Source of the DNA: Tachypleus tridentatus | Lineage: Eukaryota; Arthropoda; Merostomata; Xiphosura; Limulidae | Direction of reading: 5' to 3' | DNA length: 64,000 bases | NCBI RefSeq assembly: GCF_004210375.1 | Contig: NC_134837.1 | Location: 168,867,310-168,931,309 of the forward strand | In this document: positions 48,201 through 59,229 of the stretch, piece by piece | Position numbering within the stretch: position 1 is the stretch's first letter | How the letters are laid out: every line of letters starts with the position of its first letter | Made by a program: the position numbers and the translations under genes | Notes under the pieces: generated by a model | The model's input: the letters and a program-made list of their open reading frames with translations, nothing else | What the model was told of the DNA's origin: nothing | Database searches by the model: none

Positions 48201-49328
48201 GGTAGAACATGCAACAAGCACATAGATTTCACATTATCAGTATCCCCAGGAACTTCTACTTAAAAAGCAAGTAATTATTCCTGTGACCCTTTAACAGCAA
48301 ATACCACAATAAAAGCTACTGTGTGTGTGTGTGTCTATGCTGATATATATATATCATCATGCAATTGTGTGAATAATGATGCATCAATACGGAAATAATG
48401 TTCATACTTACCTGTCAACCACATAAGAAATAATCTGTAGTTGTGTTTATATCAAAGTTTTTAAAACCAATCACTGCCATTACCATTTTTAATTTTGTAC
48501 TACTGATCAAAAGGGAAGATGGAAGCCAATGACATTCTAGCACCCATCATCCAAAGTAAGGTACTGAATTCCACATTTAGTCATATAATGCATCCACACC
48601 TTAATTAAAGGGAAGGAAATATTTCTAGGTATTGCACAGATTTCAAACCCTACTTATCTGTCCCTAAATATAGTTCTATCACAAGTTCAACTGTGCCCAG
48701 GAAGAAAGAGCTTGGTGTCTACTATAACAATAAGATTTATTTATACCATAACTAATAACGTAATCCTGACACTTAGTTTAAATTCACACCAGTCACTAGA
48801 TTTGTTTAGTAACACAAAAACATTTTTAAAACAATTATCTTGTAATTGTAAAAATAAGATTTAAAACATAAGGAGTCTTCAGTCTACTAGGTCAGACCAG
48901 GAACTACGTGCTAGTTTGTAATTACGAACCTTACAGAGTCTCTGTGTGGAACTAGAGAGAAAGTAAACACCAAAATTTGAAAATAACAATGTTAGTATCA
49001 CGAATATATTTATTAACCCTCCCCCCAAAAAATAAATAAAAAGGGTCTAACGTAACAATCCGAAGAGATTCGAGTTACCAGTTTTATATATAACCTGAAA
49101 TAACTTTAAATTTAATTACTCTAAGTTATAGATCATGCGTAACGGCACTACCACTATAGTAAATATCAAAGTAACACCAACATAAACTGGAATACAAAAC
49201 AAAAAAAACAATCATATTGTCTTACCTCCGACTTCAGTAACAATCCAGTCTGGTAGAATTAAACTAACCACTGCAAATATATCGGCAGACAAAAACAATG
49301 CTCCAGAAATAACTGTCAACTTATCCAT
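45028..49328 (-). CDS. MOSMO: Modulator of Smoothened protein, three coding exons
   Basis: Coding exons on the minus strand are 49328-49226, 47076-46864 and 45215-45028. They sum to 504 nt, giving 167 residues, the same length I recall for vertebrate MOSMO. Segments match collinearly: MDKLTVISGALFLSADIFAV, IGLVQTCMTIYGRS, the RWVGFSA/MVLFCLAAVIFPLGF junction, GGEPYQLP and the C-terminal ELFAGKVCMP. Four membrane segments are evident (about residues 7-27, 65-88, 105-124, 140-160), with a cysteine pair in the first large loop as in claudin-like folds. In vertebrates MOSMO works with MEGF8-MGRN1 to lower surface Smoothened and so damps Hedgehog signalling; a similar role here is inference. All junctions are GT-AG and in phase 1. 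Confidence 0.95.
45216..46863 (-). other. MOSMO intron 2
   Basis: 1.65 kb AT-rich intron with a poly-A/T run at 46565-46580. The open frame at 46502-46699 (minus) has no recognisable content. Confidence 0.7.
46864..47076 (-). CDS. MOSMO: MOSMO coding exon 2
   Basis: Acceptor TATGATTCAG and donor TCTGCAA|GTAAGT, 213 nt, phase 1 on both sides. It carries the loop cysteines (QTCMT, QLCFS), the second membrane segment (ICIIIGALCVTATIGLLFM) and the YARWVGF motif before the third. Confidence 0.95.
47077..49225 (-). other. MOSMO intron 1
   Basis: 2.1 kb AT-rich intron with a short (TG)n run at 48319-48332 followed by (TA)n. No SINE or transposon was recognised. Confidence 0.7.
49226..49328 (-). 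CDS. MOSMO: MOSMO coding exon 1
   Basis: Starts at ATG 49328-49326 and ends in phase 1 at GTCGGAG|GTAAGA. It encodes the first membrane segment and the start of the extracellular loop (LPDWIVTEVG). MDKLT at the extreme N-terminus is the family's conserved start. Confidence 0.95.
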
Positions 49329-49821
49329 TTTACCTCTGTTATTTGCATGATATATCTCACGTTCCAAACAATTTTGATTTCAATACATTCAAATCATTTA
49401 CGAAACACCATTACACGCTTTTCATTTGCGTTTATATTTATAAAATGGAGTATAAACTATTTCGACAGCATTGCCATCTGGTATAATTTATATATTTATT
49501 TTCTGGTGAAAATGGATGAGCTGTATACCAAGTTACTCTTGTCATCACCATTCTTTTTATATTTCTAAGATACTCGAAACATAGTTTTAGGGGTGAAAAG
49601 TATGGTTTCAAAAGAGGGGGAAAATACATTTTGGCAGGTCATGTCAAACAGAATATATTATTTCGAAATACTTCGAGATTAAATAGTGGCTAATAAGTAA
49701 ATTTAGAAAAAATATTATACAATATCTAACACATTCAATTTTACATACGTTCAACTCTTTCTATAAGGTATCTTTATGAAGTCTAAAACAAAATCACAAA
49801 AAACAATGCAAGTTGAACGAA

Positions 49822-50041
49822 TTACGAATCCCAGTCACACCAAACACGCTCGAACTTTCAGTCGTTGGGGCATTATAACGTGACGATAAATCCCACTATT
49901 CGTTGGTAAAAGAGTATCCCAAGAGTTGACAGAAGGTAGTAATAACTAGCTGCCTTCTCTCTAGTCTTACACTGCTAAATTAGGGACGGCTAAGCAGACA
50001 GCTCTCGTATGGCTTTAAGCGAAATTCACAAAATAAGCAAA
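49822..50041 (+). repeat. Type A SINE, 5' truncated, plus orientation
   Basis: Begins inside the tRNA-like head (ATTACGAATCCCAGTCACACC) and runs through the complete body (CACTATTCGTTGGTAAAAGAG, CTAGCTGCCTTCTCTCTAGTC) to the AAATTCACAAAATAAGCAAAC tail. The A box is missing. It lies about 500 bp upstream of the MOSMO start. Confidence 0.82.
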
Positions 50042-53000
50042 CATATTTTATCCTTACTTAACCTATATTATATGTTACCTTTCTTCACCAAAACGTGAAA
50101 TAAAAATCAAAAGCAGTTTTATATGCTATTGGGCTGTAGCATTTGTAACAAAAACATTTCTTCCCTTAACTTAGAAAGATGCGCGTGATGTGGAATTAAA
50201 TGTACGGAAAACCCGATATGAAATATACCAACGTTATTGTTTACACTAGCCATACATTGTATAACTCTTTTGTGCTATTTAACCTTGCCACAGTCGATGT
50301 TACTGGACAGTTTCTGTTCTTGCATTAGTGTGTTCTTTGGCTTCATGTACAAATTCAAGAATACCTGAAGACCGCGACACCTACCCTGTCATAACGTATG
50401 TAATAACACGAGTTATCAAGGTTGGCAAGTGTACAATTTAATAATTGTTAATATATTCTGGTTCTCATTTGTAGTTATGGTTGTGTGCTGTAAAAAATAC
50501 CAACCTGTATTATTGCTAGTAAAGTAGTGAAAGAGAAGTGATCAAAACCAGCGATGTAGCTAGTGTTAGTTTGGCTACACCACAGTTATTAATACATCTT
50601 ACAATGGGGGTGAAAGGCCATGAACAAAATATGAGTGTGCACCAACAAGAATTTGTAAAGCTATAAATGCAATTCACAGATGAATTTGATAGATCAAACA
50701 GCTATATGTGACGAGTAAGCATCACCAAGAACTATAAAGATACCCAGAGATATGTTCTATAAAATAGTTGTCACTTAGGCTTCCATGATAGAGATGACAT
50801 ATTGAATGCTGAAGAAAGAATAATTCAACATTAAAAAAGAAAAGAATTATTCTAAATGAATTACAAGTGCAGCAGTGGCAGTGTGTTACCATTTCTATCT
50901 TTATACAAATATCTAAATGCACTGGAAAAACTTTACTGATATTGGAAGGTTCAGTCATATGCTGATAAAGAAAACAGCAACACTTCTTTAATTTCTTAAA
51001 AATATTCATATAAGCTCAAAGACACGACTATTTTTATAGGTAATGCATCAGCTATTTTTTAGTCTCTGATAGAACTCACATGCATTAATTGCAGGAGAAA
51101 AGGTGCTTTACGTATATGCATGAGATTTTGATGTTTTGTTACACGTTTTAAACCATCGTTGGCAACTTGAACATGATATCACAATGTTTGAGGAAGGAAG
51201 TTCTGAAACTGAGGCCACAGAAAAGTTATTTCATTCAAATACATGTCCCTACATATTGTGCTAAAATAAAAGCAGTGTTAGGTTGTCTTGCCCTGTAAAG
51301 AATGAAGTCTTTGCTTTGTGGTTTGTGGTTAATCTTTTAACCATAACAACTCTGTTTTTGGCAATAAAGAAGGTATAGTCACATTTCAAATGAACTGAAG
51401 ACCAACGAAGTATCTTCAGTCTCTGAACTATGACATGGTTGAAGTACATCGGTTATTAATTTATTTGAGAAAAAGTGTTCCGTTTAGTTTGAATAAAATA
51501 TCAGGGATAGTGTTAATATTCCAATTACAAGTTTCCATGATTTCTCTACTGATTTGAGTTTACATTTTATAAAACATCTTCACCCAGTGAAATCACAAGC
51601 AATAGGAACTACATATTTGCAAGTTGACCTAGTGTGGCTTAAGTAATTCTAGTAAAGTGCTAGTTTTGGTCACTTCTTCATGCACTGTAACGAAATGTAT
51701 TCCAGTCAGTAGATTTACTGTTTATCTGTCATAATTACAAGCTATAACCAGAATGCATTTTGTTCTTAGAAAAATATTGTCCGAGCAACTGTGGCTTGAT
51801 ATTTTAAAAGGAAACGCTTTGTGTTAGGTATTGCTACAACCTTGTCTCTTGTTGATGGAAAATGAAATATAATATTTATATAAAATTCTCTTGTTTATTA
51901 GAAGAAAGTGTAATGTCATCATCTAAACATATTCAGACACTTCACTTTTCTTGTAGCTTCCACCTGATATACAAGCTATGCTCACAGAAAAGTTCTGTGG
52001 GACATCTAAACAAAAAATGCTAATGATTGAGCTGACCTAAATTTTAATAACCCTTGTATATCTAGTGATAGGACCAACTGTAATGTAAAGTTGAGAATTT
52101 TTATTTCCTAGAAATATATAACCATTAGAGAGAAAAATATCCATGTTTACTGGTACGTGTTAGCTTGTGTCTCAGAAATTAGCACATCACAAGGCCAAGT
52201 AGTGTTCTGGTTATACCTGTGCATTTTATGTACTTTCTCTGAATCACTTATTAAGATGTGTTTAGCAGTATGCATTGAATTAACTAACATGTAGTTATCT
52301 CCTCTAAGCAGTGGGACCTTAGCAACTATACACTTTGAGTGAATGTGTATCTTACTTTTCTGGATAAAAATGTCCCGTCTCTATATGCAGTTAGATTACT
52401 GGCAAGATAATTACCAGATTTTCGTGTATCATATAAAAAGCATGCACCGAATTACTTAACACCAGCTTTGAAGAATTTATTCTTCTATTTTGACCTATTA
52501 TATTGTCATCACCATTAAAAATTTACGATCCTTCTTCAAGAACTTCCATTCGTTTGTAATTGCACTATAAATTTTTGCTTCAATCTGAACCATGGAAAGA
52601 CTTCACCAGACAAAAATGACTCCTACACGTTTGTCACGTGATATTTTTGTTCTGGGAACCAAGTGAGTATTTAATGAACATTCTGATGGCTTGGCACTAT
52701 TTGATTGGTTGGATGACAGCCAATTAAAGTCAACGGTAGAATTACCCTCTTTTGGGCCACTGGCATAGGCTGATTAGGTGCACTCCATTGGTAACCTAAT
52801 AATTTGTTAGAAGTATATTAAATTGCAATGTTTGTAGATTTTACATGTTAATATATTATGAGTGAAAGCCCACAACTGCACGTAAGAAATGATACTCTTG
52901 CCAGAAAAATTTTTTGTTTACCTTAAGACAGCCCTTAAATCTTAATTTAAAACAATAAACACTTGTGACACTAGTATATTCAATGATATACCAAACTTAT

Positions 53001-53362
53001 GTGTAAAAAGTAGTTTCTTACAGAGTTGTGGTGTACATAAAAATAAAAACACTCCATACTTTACATACTAGTATGTTCCCGTTCTACACGTACATAACAC
53101 TTACATTTAAATTTTTAATGATCGTATGCGTTAAAAATATTTGGAAATTTGTATTCAACACATTAGCAGCCATTTGAATTCATCAGATGGTTTTGAGAGC
53201 ATGTGTATAATTTGAAGTTTTGGTATTTCAGCTAGAATGTTGGTTTCAGTGTTCACGAGCGAGAGGGATTCGAGATGCTCAGCTGTCAATAGGACCCCAA
53301 GTTTTGTTTTCATTATTTTTAGGTTTAAGGGACTTCTTTCTCAGAGGACTTGAGTGGTGAAA
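50042..53362. other. Intergenic sequence upstream of MOSMO
   Basis: AT-rich with no recognisable coding segment. Around 52630-52790 there is a local cluster of promoter-like words: GTCACGTGAT (CACGTG E-box) and ATTGG/CCAAT in several positions. Open frames at 50722-51009 and 51261-51449 (minus) are unassigned. Confidence 0.4.
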
Positions 53363-53389
53363 ATGCCAAAAGGAAATGATACACTTGGT
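53363..53389 (+). CDS. Possible first coding exon of an unidentified gene
   Basis: GTGAAAATGCC (purine at -3) starts a nine-codon frame MPKGNDTLG that ends exactly at GGT|GTAAGT, a consensus donor, in phase 0. A gene-start interpretation fits the upstream sequence, which is less AT-rich, but no protein family can be named from nine residues. The frame at 54394-54729 can be joined in phase. Confidence 0.22.
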
Positions 53390-53693
53390 GTAAGTTGTCA
53401 TATGTTTTTCAATATATAACGTAGTTATCCACCAACTGAAAAATTATACGTTAAATACAGTTTGTGTCTTTGGAAAGTCTTGCATGAAATAACATCCTAT
53501 GTTTTACTTTGTGGTTAATCTTAATTGAATCATTGATGTCAACTATCTTAGTTTACACCTTTTCCAAGGCAGTGTACTAGTTTTCTAAACTTGAAAAATG
53601 TTACAGTTCAGACCTATTTTTGTAAGATCTAGGTGTGGCATTAGCTGAGTTATTGTATTTAGTGAGCCATAGACATGTCCTTTTCCTTTATGT

Positions 53694-53822
53694 TGCCCCC
53701 CCCCTAACACAGCGGGATGTCCGCGGATTTATAAATCTATAGATAGGGTTTCGATACCCGTGGTGAGCAGAGCACAGATAGCCCATTGTGTAACTTAATG
53801 CTTGATTTCAAACAAAAAAAAA
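53694..53822 (+). repeat. Type B SINE, plus orientation
   Basis: TAACACAGCGGGATGTCCGCGG head, GGGTTTCGATACCCGTGG B-box region, GAGCAGAGCACAGATAGCCC body and a GCTTGATTTCAAACAAAAAA tail. It is preceded by a run of Cs. Confidence 0.83.
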
Positions 53823-54393
53823 AACCTTTACGTCAGCAAACCTCATATCAGCATGCAGTTGGTCCTGTTCTGCAAAGTCTCTCGCGAGACCTCCTATCGC
53901 TTGATGAAATATCACGTTGAAAGTATAAATCCTGTATATAACCGTACGTGTTGTAGTTGTATCATCTTTTACAGATTTTCTTTCATCAACCTCAGCTTTT
54001 CGTTTTCTCTTCCTTCAGATAGCTTGACTTTATCACATTCCTCAACATCCAACAGACCGAACCAATCAATGTTACTCAAAATTTCGTTTGTCTGGAAAAT
54101 TCATTTACCTAAGCTACAATGCTTTGTGCGTCATCTTCAATGCTCTCAAATGAATTGTACATTCTTATATTTGCCTCCAAGCCTGAACTAAATCACGTTC
54201 ACTTATTTCAAAGTGTTTTGATATAGGTGTGATACGATGGGAAATGGACATGAATGCATGAGTGGCCAAAGTTGTTTCATACTTCATAAAGCCGTGCAAC
54301 TTCTGCTTCTTGGTAGCATCACGTGACTTCGAATGCCGCGATATAACTTGATATTTAATTAGGGCTGGGAAAATGCTTAGTAGTAGTCTGTAG

Positions 54394-54729
54394 ATGTCCA
54401 AAACACAGCTGATAATACACTCGATTTGCTTGACCAACGTCAGAACACACGAAGAAATAGAAACTATTCTTATGGATATCAAAAATATTCGTATAAGTGA
54501 TACAAAATTTATAAAATGGAATATGGAGAAAGTTCGTTCTTATTGGTTTGATTATATGAATATTTCTCGTTTCACCTTTAAAGACATTCCACTTTCCTTT
54601 GAAGGCATAACCTTTGGTCAAATGGAAAATACTCTGAATGAAAATCTTGTATTTTATGGATATGCTGATAAAGGTATAATGTTGCTCTATTTAGACAATT
54701 TTAAATTATTACGGCGATTTACATCTTAA
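54394..54729 (+). CDS. Orphan open reading frame, hypothetical protein
   Basis: 111 codons, ATG at 54394 directly after TAG, stop TAA at 54727-54729. The product is aromatic- and charge-rich (WNMEKVRSYWFDYMNISRF, FKDIPLSFEGITFG, YADKGIMLLYLDNF), with mixed codon use rather than the low-complexity pattern of chance frames around it. I do not recognise a family. There are possible acceptors (CTGTAG before 54394, ACACAG before 54409), both in phase 0. The opposite strand is also partly open (54621-54355), which weakens the case. Confidence 0.3.
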   Translation: MSKTQLIIHSICLTNVRTHEEIETILMDIKNIRISDTKFIKWNMEKVRSYWFDYMNISRFTFKDIPLSFEGITFGQMENTLNENLVFYGYADKGIMLLYLDNFKLLRRFTS

Positions 54730-55644
54730 ACACGAATATTACGAAGATAGAAGTGAATATGTTTGCAAATACTCTGGAAGTGTTGGAACTTGTCAATAAC
54801 TCTATACGACAGTTATTTAATGGGATATTTTCTCCTAACTTGAAATAATTAACATTTCTAAATCTTGAATACGGTGTAATCTAGAGACATCTTTCCCACT
54901 ACAAGCAAACTGACACATTTAGATATGAGGTGAGTACTTTAGATAGTATTTTTTCTTGCGAAGCTAAAACTAATTAAATATTTTACTTCTCACATACTAG
55001 AAAGGTTTATGTTTCTTCTCCTTATATAAGTTTCAGTCCTATATTTTATATGTAGAAACGAAACGATCTTTGGATCTTGTATCTTTTTATACGCAACTAA
55101 ATCTGAACTTATGTTATAATGATTCTTTTAGCAGGATTGAATTTAGAGTGTTTTTTTTCTCGCCTTCTGTCCAAATGAAAACGTGTTTATGATGAAATTA
55201 AAGGAAGAAAATTGTACCGCACAATGAAATGATTTGCGTATACAGCTAAAGAATAGTTAGAACATTTTCAAGTATGACATTTGTAAAGGTGATAATCACA
55301 AAGTACAAAATGATAGAGTTCTGAACATAGCAATCGGTTTTGTAAACTATTTGTTTGCTTTGAAGTTAACAGAAGTGAATTTTTAATTAGTAATTGTGTT
55401 TCAGATATGATATGTGGTATGATTCTCTTGCATAATATTTATAAGTAAGAGTGATAATCACAAAGTATGAAATGACAGAGTTCTGATTACAGTAGTGGGT
55501 TTTGTAGAATAATAATAGAAGTGAACTCTTATAAGTAACTGTGGTTCAGATGTTTCTGGCGTCTTTGAATGTTCAAAAAAAAGAAATTATAATCACATCT
55601 TATCATCTCCATACTAAAAATATAATTTTTTTATATTATTCTAA
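54730..55644. other. Intergenic sequence with a tandem duplication
   Basis: Contains the direct repeat pair described at 55283-55555; otherwise no recognisable features. Confidence 0.4.
55283..55555. repeat. Diverged tandem direct repeat, offset 162 bp
   Basis: GATAATCACAAAGTACAAAATGATAGAGTTCTG at 55291 recurs with a few changes at 55453. Similarity continues through TTTTGTA, AGAAGTGAA and GTTTCAGAT-like positions to the end of each unit. Confidence 0.65.
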
Positions 55645-55770
55645 GAATCGGTGTGGCTTAGTGGTTAGCGTTAATGATTCTTTAAGACAATGGACCAAGG
55701 TTCATACTGTTGTTACATCATCATGCTCCGCACTTTGGGGTTGCATCACAAGTGTAATGAAATTTCTTTA
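55645..55770 (+). repeat. tRNA-derived SINE, third type, head part
   Basis: GGTGTGGCTTAGTGGTTAGCG is an A-box-bearing tRNA-like start and CCAAGGTTCATACTG a B-box relative. It is followed by a body with CATCATGCTCCGCAC that differs from types A and B. The 3' side runs toward a type A tail at 55838-55912. Confidence 0.55.
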
Positions 55771-55837
55771 TCTGCTATTGACTGTATGTCTTCCTTCAAG
55801 TCTATTAGTTCAAAACAAGGGTGGGTTATGCGCATAT

Positions 55838-55912
55838 AGCTTGTTTTTTGTTTTTGTAATTTCGCGCAAAGCTACACAAGGGCTGTCTGAGCTAGCCGTC
55901 CATAATTGCACA
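55838..55912 (-). repeat. Type A SINE tail fragment
   Basis: TTTCGCGCAAAGCTACACAAGGGCTGTCTGAGCTAGCCGTCC (in parts) matches the last 70 nt of the type A SINE in minus orientation; the rest is absent. Confidence 0.72.
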
Positions 55913-56216
55913 ATTATATGCAATAGATGTAATCATGGTATTTTATACACAAATAGCGTTTTTTTGGTATAGTATGGCCAAGGTGTAGTGGGTCTCAACT
56001 ATGGCAGACTTAAGACTGTTTTTGGCATGTGAAAAGACCTGTATGAGCTTTGGATCGTGCCATTTAGCATGGAAAAGAAGAGTCAGGCTTGAAACTGAAA
56101 CCAGAAAAAATTGTTCTCATGAATATAGTAGTGAAACGTCTCCATCATATTGGAGGTAGCGATGGAATCTACTAAAATAGCTGTAATGAGAGAGTAGACT
56201 TAACATGTGACAGAAG
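55913..56216. other. Unassigned sequence next to SINEs
   Basis: A 300-bp stretch of higher GC than its neighbours (AGGTGTAGTGGGTCTCAACT ... CCATCATATTGGAGGTAGCG). It has the look of an interspersed repeat but no family was recognised. Confidence 0.3.
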
Positions 56217-56511
56217 ACCCAGGTTTGTTTGTTTGTTTTGGAATTTCGCACAAAGCTACTCGAGGGCTATCTGTGCTAGCCGTCCCTAATTTAGCAGTGT
56301 AAGACTAGAGGGAAGGCAGCTAGTCATCACCACCCACCGCCAACTCTTGGGCTACTCTTTTACCAACGAATAGTGGGATTGACCGTCACATTATACGCCC
56401 CCACGGCTGGGAGGGCGAGCATGTTTAGCGCGACACGGGCGCGAACCCGCGACCCTCGGATTACGAGTCGCACGCCTTACGCGCTTGGCCATGCCAGGCA
56501 CCCAGGTTTGT
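56217..56511 (-). repeat. Type A SINE, full length and young, with exact target duplication
   Basis: The SINE (56229-56499) is flanked by ACCCAGGTTTGT at 56217-56228 and 56500-56511. It is the best preserved type A copy, with tail TTTGTTTTGGAATTTCGCAC, body and tRNA-like head with B box CGCGAACCCGCGACC and head end TTGGCCATGCCAGGC. Retained CpG sites suggest recent insertion. Confidence 0.93.
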
Positions 56512-57140
56512 AAAATAAGGAATGAGAACAGTCATTCCTATCCATTGCTGTAGTGAAAGCCTGAACTCTACCATATACATTGTGAGATTGTTATCGGATA
56601 CCAATGCCAGTTATAGTGGAACCGATCAGAACAGAGTTGTCGTAGTTTCAGAATGTAGTAGAAGAGATATTCATGAAAACTGGCCGTACATTACTGGTTC
56701 TTGGACACAAATATTGTATAACAAGGAAATAACTTCTCGCAAATGTATTTTATGAACTTTAAAAATATCTAGATTAGTAAATAACACATAGGACAGTAAT
56801 TTTTCTATAATGATTTTCACATACTGCATTACCTGAACCCATAATATGGAAATGCTGATGGACTGACTGTTTTGTCACGCATGAAGAGCCTGCCCATAAC
56901 ATTGAATAGGAGATTGATTAATCTATCTTTGCAATAGTAATAACAGATCATACAGTAAAACATACTACTAGTAGATGGTTGGCACGATTAACACTGGGAA
57001 CTCAGGGTAGATAGAACAACTGAAAAATCCAGATATAGAATGGGTGAGTGTTTCTTGCTGTCTGTTGGATATACAAGATTGTTTAATGTGTTATCATTTC
57101 GAAAATTTGGTGACTTAATGTTGAATTTACTTTCATGATA

Positions 57141-57215
57141 AGGCCTTCCAGTGGCACAGCGTTATGTCTGCGGACTCATTATGTAGCTTTGTGCTTAATT
57201 CTAAAAAAAACAAAA
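57141..57215 (+). repeat. Type B SINE with internal deletion
   Basis: Head CCTTCCAGTGGCACAGCGTT and ATGTCTGCGGACTCA joins directly to the tail TATGTAGCTTTGTGCTTAAT. The B-box half of the tRNA-like region and the body are deleted. Confidence 0.75.
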
Positions 57216-58078
57216 CGATTCATTATAAGATAGTTAGAAGTAATTATTTTAAAGGCGATAGTTTTGACAAGTTTGGTTGCTTAACTCGGTAAGAGTCGAA
57301 TCTTGCGTTTGCAGTTGTGTTATTGTCTAGGCTTAACTAATATTGTTGCCGTCACGATACTAGAATCTTTGGTATTTTTCTCGTTACTTTAAATGAAAAT
57401 TGTTGAATCGCGTACTTCACAGAAAGTTCGAGGCCTCAGTGATCAATCTTTAAATTTAGGAGACAAAGCGAGCACAAGTTAAATGAAGTCAAGTACAGTT
57501 CAGTCAGAAAATTAGCGAAAGAAAAGGTGAATTATTCAGTAAAATATTTAGTTTTTATTTATTTTCGTTTGAGTAAATGGTGATTTTAACACATTAGATT
57601 TGATTTTCTTAAAATATGATCTGATTATATTTTTAGTAAAACTGGTTATTTCCTGCTACAACTTTCTGTACCATGTAAAAATTTTGAAAAATGTAATTAC
57701 CTCTATTTATGCTTTGTCAGATTGGAAAATACAACTATTGTTGTATCAAATGGCTTATATAAATGGTGTTACGACCATAATTATGCTTGTTATGTCTCAA
57801 ATGGCTTGATAAATAAAGCTGAATAAAACGTGTCGTTGGCAATGGATGTGTCGAACATGATTTGAATGGATTATTATTATTATTATACACTCTACTAAAT
57901 CTTGAAACTCTCTAATAGACAAGATAAAGAATATAGTGCTAAAAATATAACAGGCCCAATAGCAGTGTTTTATGACAAGCATAATTAATTACAATTATGC
58001 TTCACAAACTCGGAAAATGCGTTCTCTTCTCACTATAACAACTATTATTTCATACATTCTATTTATGATATCAAAAAT

Positions 58079-58147
58079 CGGGTTAGACACTCATGGTGGG
58101 AACAGCATATATAGCTCATTGTGTAGCTCTGTGCTTAACAAGAAATA
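58079..58147 (+). repeat. Type B SINE 3' fragment
   Basis: CGGGTTAGACACTCATGGTGGGAACAG and GCTCATTGTGTAGCTCTGTG keep the second half of the type B SINE, diverged. Confidence 0.6.
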
Positions 58148-59200
58148 AATTAATGAAATAATTACCTATATTGTGAAACAATAGAGTTTCAGCTCACAAT
58201 TTGTTTTAGTTTTCCTTTTATAAGAACCTAGAAAGAAAACATATATTTTAATCTCACTTTTCGAGATTTTATTTCTCGAGTAGATTACAGATAGTAACAA
58301 ATACCCCACACAGTTCTGTAAGCACGAATAAACATAAAATGCTTTTTAAGTTAATTTAGCCAAATAAAATGTTTGTTTGAAAGCAATTTATTTAAAGTAC
58401 AGTGGTGTAGAAAATGTGGATACCAAACAAGTCCTTTCATATTCAAGTAATTTTATTTATTTGTTTTTAAACTTTGTTTTTATGTTAGGAATGTGAAATG
58501 GGTAAATAAGATTAATGCTTTGATAAGGTTTAACTTTAGTTGTAAAGTTTCATCTACGTCACAATTTTAATGTTACTGTCTCACTTCCTGCAAGTTATTG
58601 TTAATATTAAAAAGTAAAAACAAAATACATTTTGGTTATTCATTAAAGCTCAGTAGCAACGCAAATTATGTTAATAAAACGTGACAAAAATTCCTATACA
58701 ACAAAAGCTAAGTCGAAAATGTGAAGCAGATGATGGCTATGTTATAATTTTAAATAGTGCAATACATAAAATAATATTTAAACATATTGAAATTCTTGTG
58801 ATGGTACTCAGATACAAAGAAAAAACGAAACCTTTTTCAAATTCATGAATTCTGAATTAAAATACTTGTTCCAGTAAACTATCAAATAGGTAATTTTTTG
58901 TTGTCAATGAATTATATTGTATACTAAAGATAAGAACATGCCTTTTAAAATAATGTGTTAAAACTTATAAAACTTTGCAAAATAACTACATGTGATTTCA
59001 GAATTCATTAATGAAACTTTGCGAGTGACCTTTAAAAAAAATAATATTTCCACGTTTTTCAACAAAATACCATTAATAAAAGCAACACCATGTATGAGTT
59101 AACAATATAGCGTACATAGGACTTCGTGATGATACGTCAGTGATTCTTGAACTCAGGTCTCAAAACCAGTGGGAAAGAAAGCAACAAGTATTTCGTTTCT

Positions 59201-59229
59201 TCAAAGTGCTTTCTTTTCTAAATCAATAA
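59201..59229 (-). CDS. Beta-thymosin terminal exon
   Basis: Acceptor ATATTTTTAG. The split codon A|TT starts IIDLEKKAL followed by TGA at 59203-59201. This completes the TKE-(V/I)ID.EK-A ending typical of thymosins, so the last repeat and terminus join correctly. Confidence 0.85.

Larger units (their letters stand above)
56512..59200. other. Intergenic sequence and thymosin 3' UTR
   Basis: AT-rich with two type B SINE fragments. The right part, next to 59200, must contain the beta-thymosin 3' UTR on the minus strand; TTTATT (AATAAA on minus) at about 58387 and 58448 are candidate poly-A signals. Open frames at 56522-56755 and 57600-57809 are unassigned. Confidence 0.4.

Noticed and set aside
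54165-54482. Minus-strand open frame as a decayed transposase
   Set aside because: SERDLVQAWRQI looked slightly like the end of a Tigger-type transposase, but no second block supports it and the frames around it do not line up.
56400-56499. A tRNA gene, from clear B-box and acceptor-like sequence
   Set aside because: The sequence is the head of a SINE with body, tail and target duplication, not a free-standing tRNA; the same holds for other copies.
57405-57530. Exon of a further gene between an acceptor-like CACAG and a GTGAAT donor
   Set aside because: The reading frame stops after about 20 codons, shows no domain and has no partner exon in phase.
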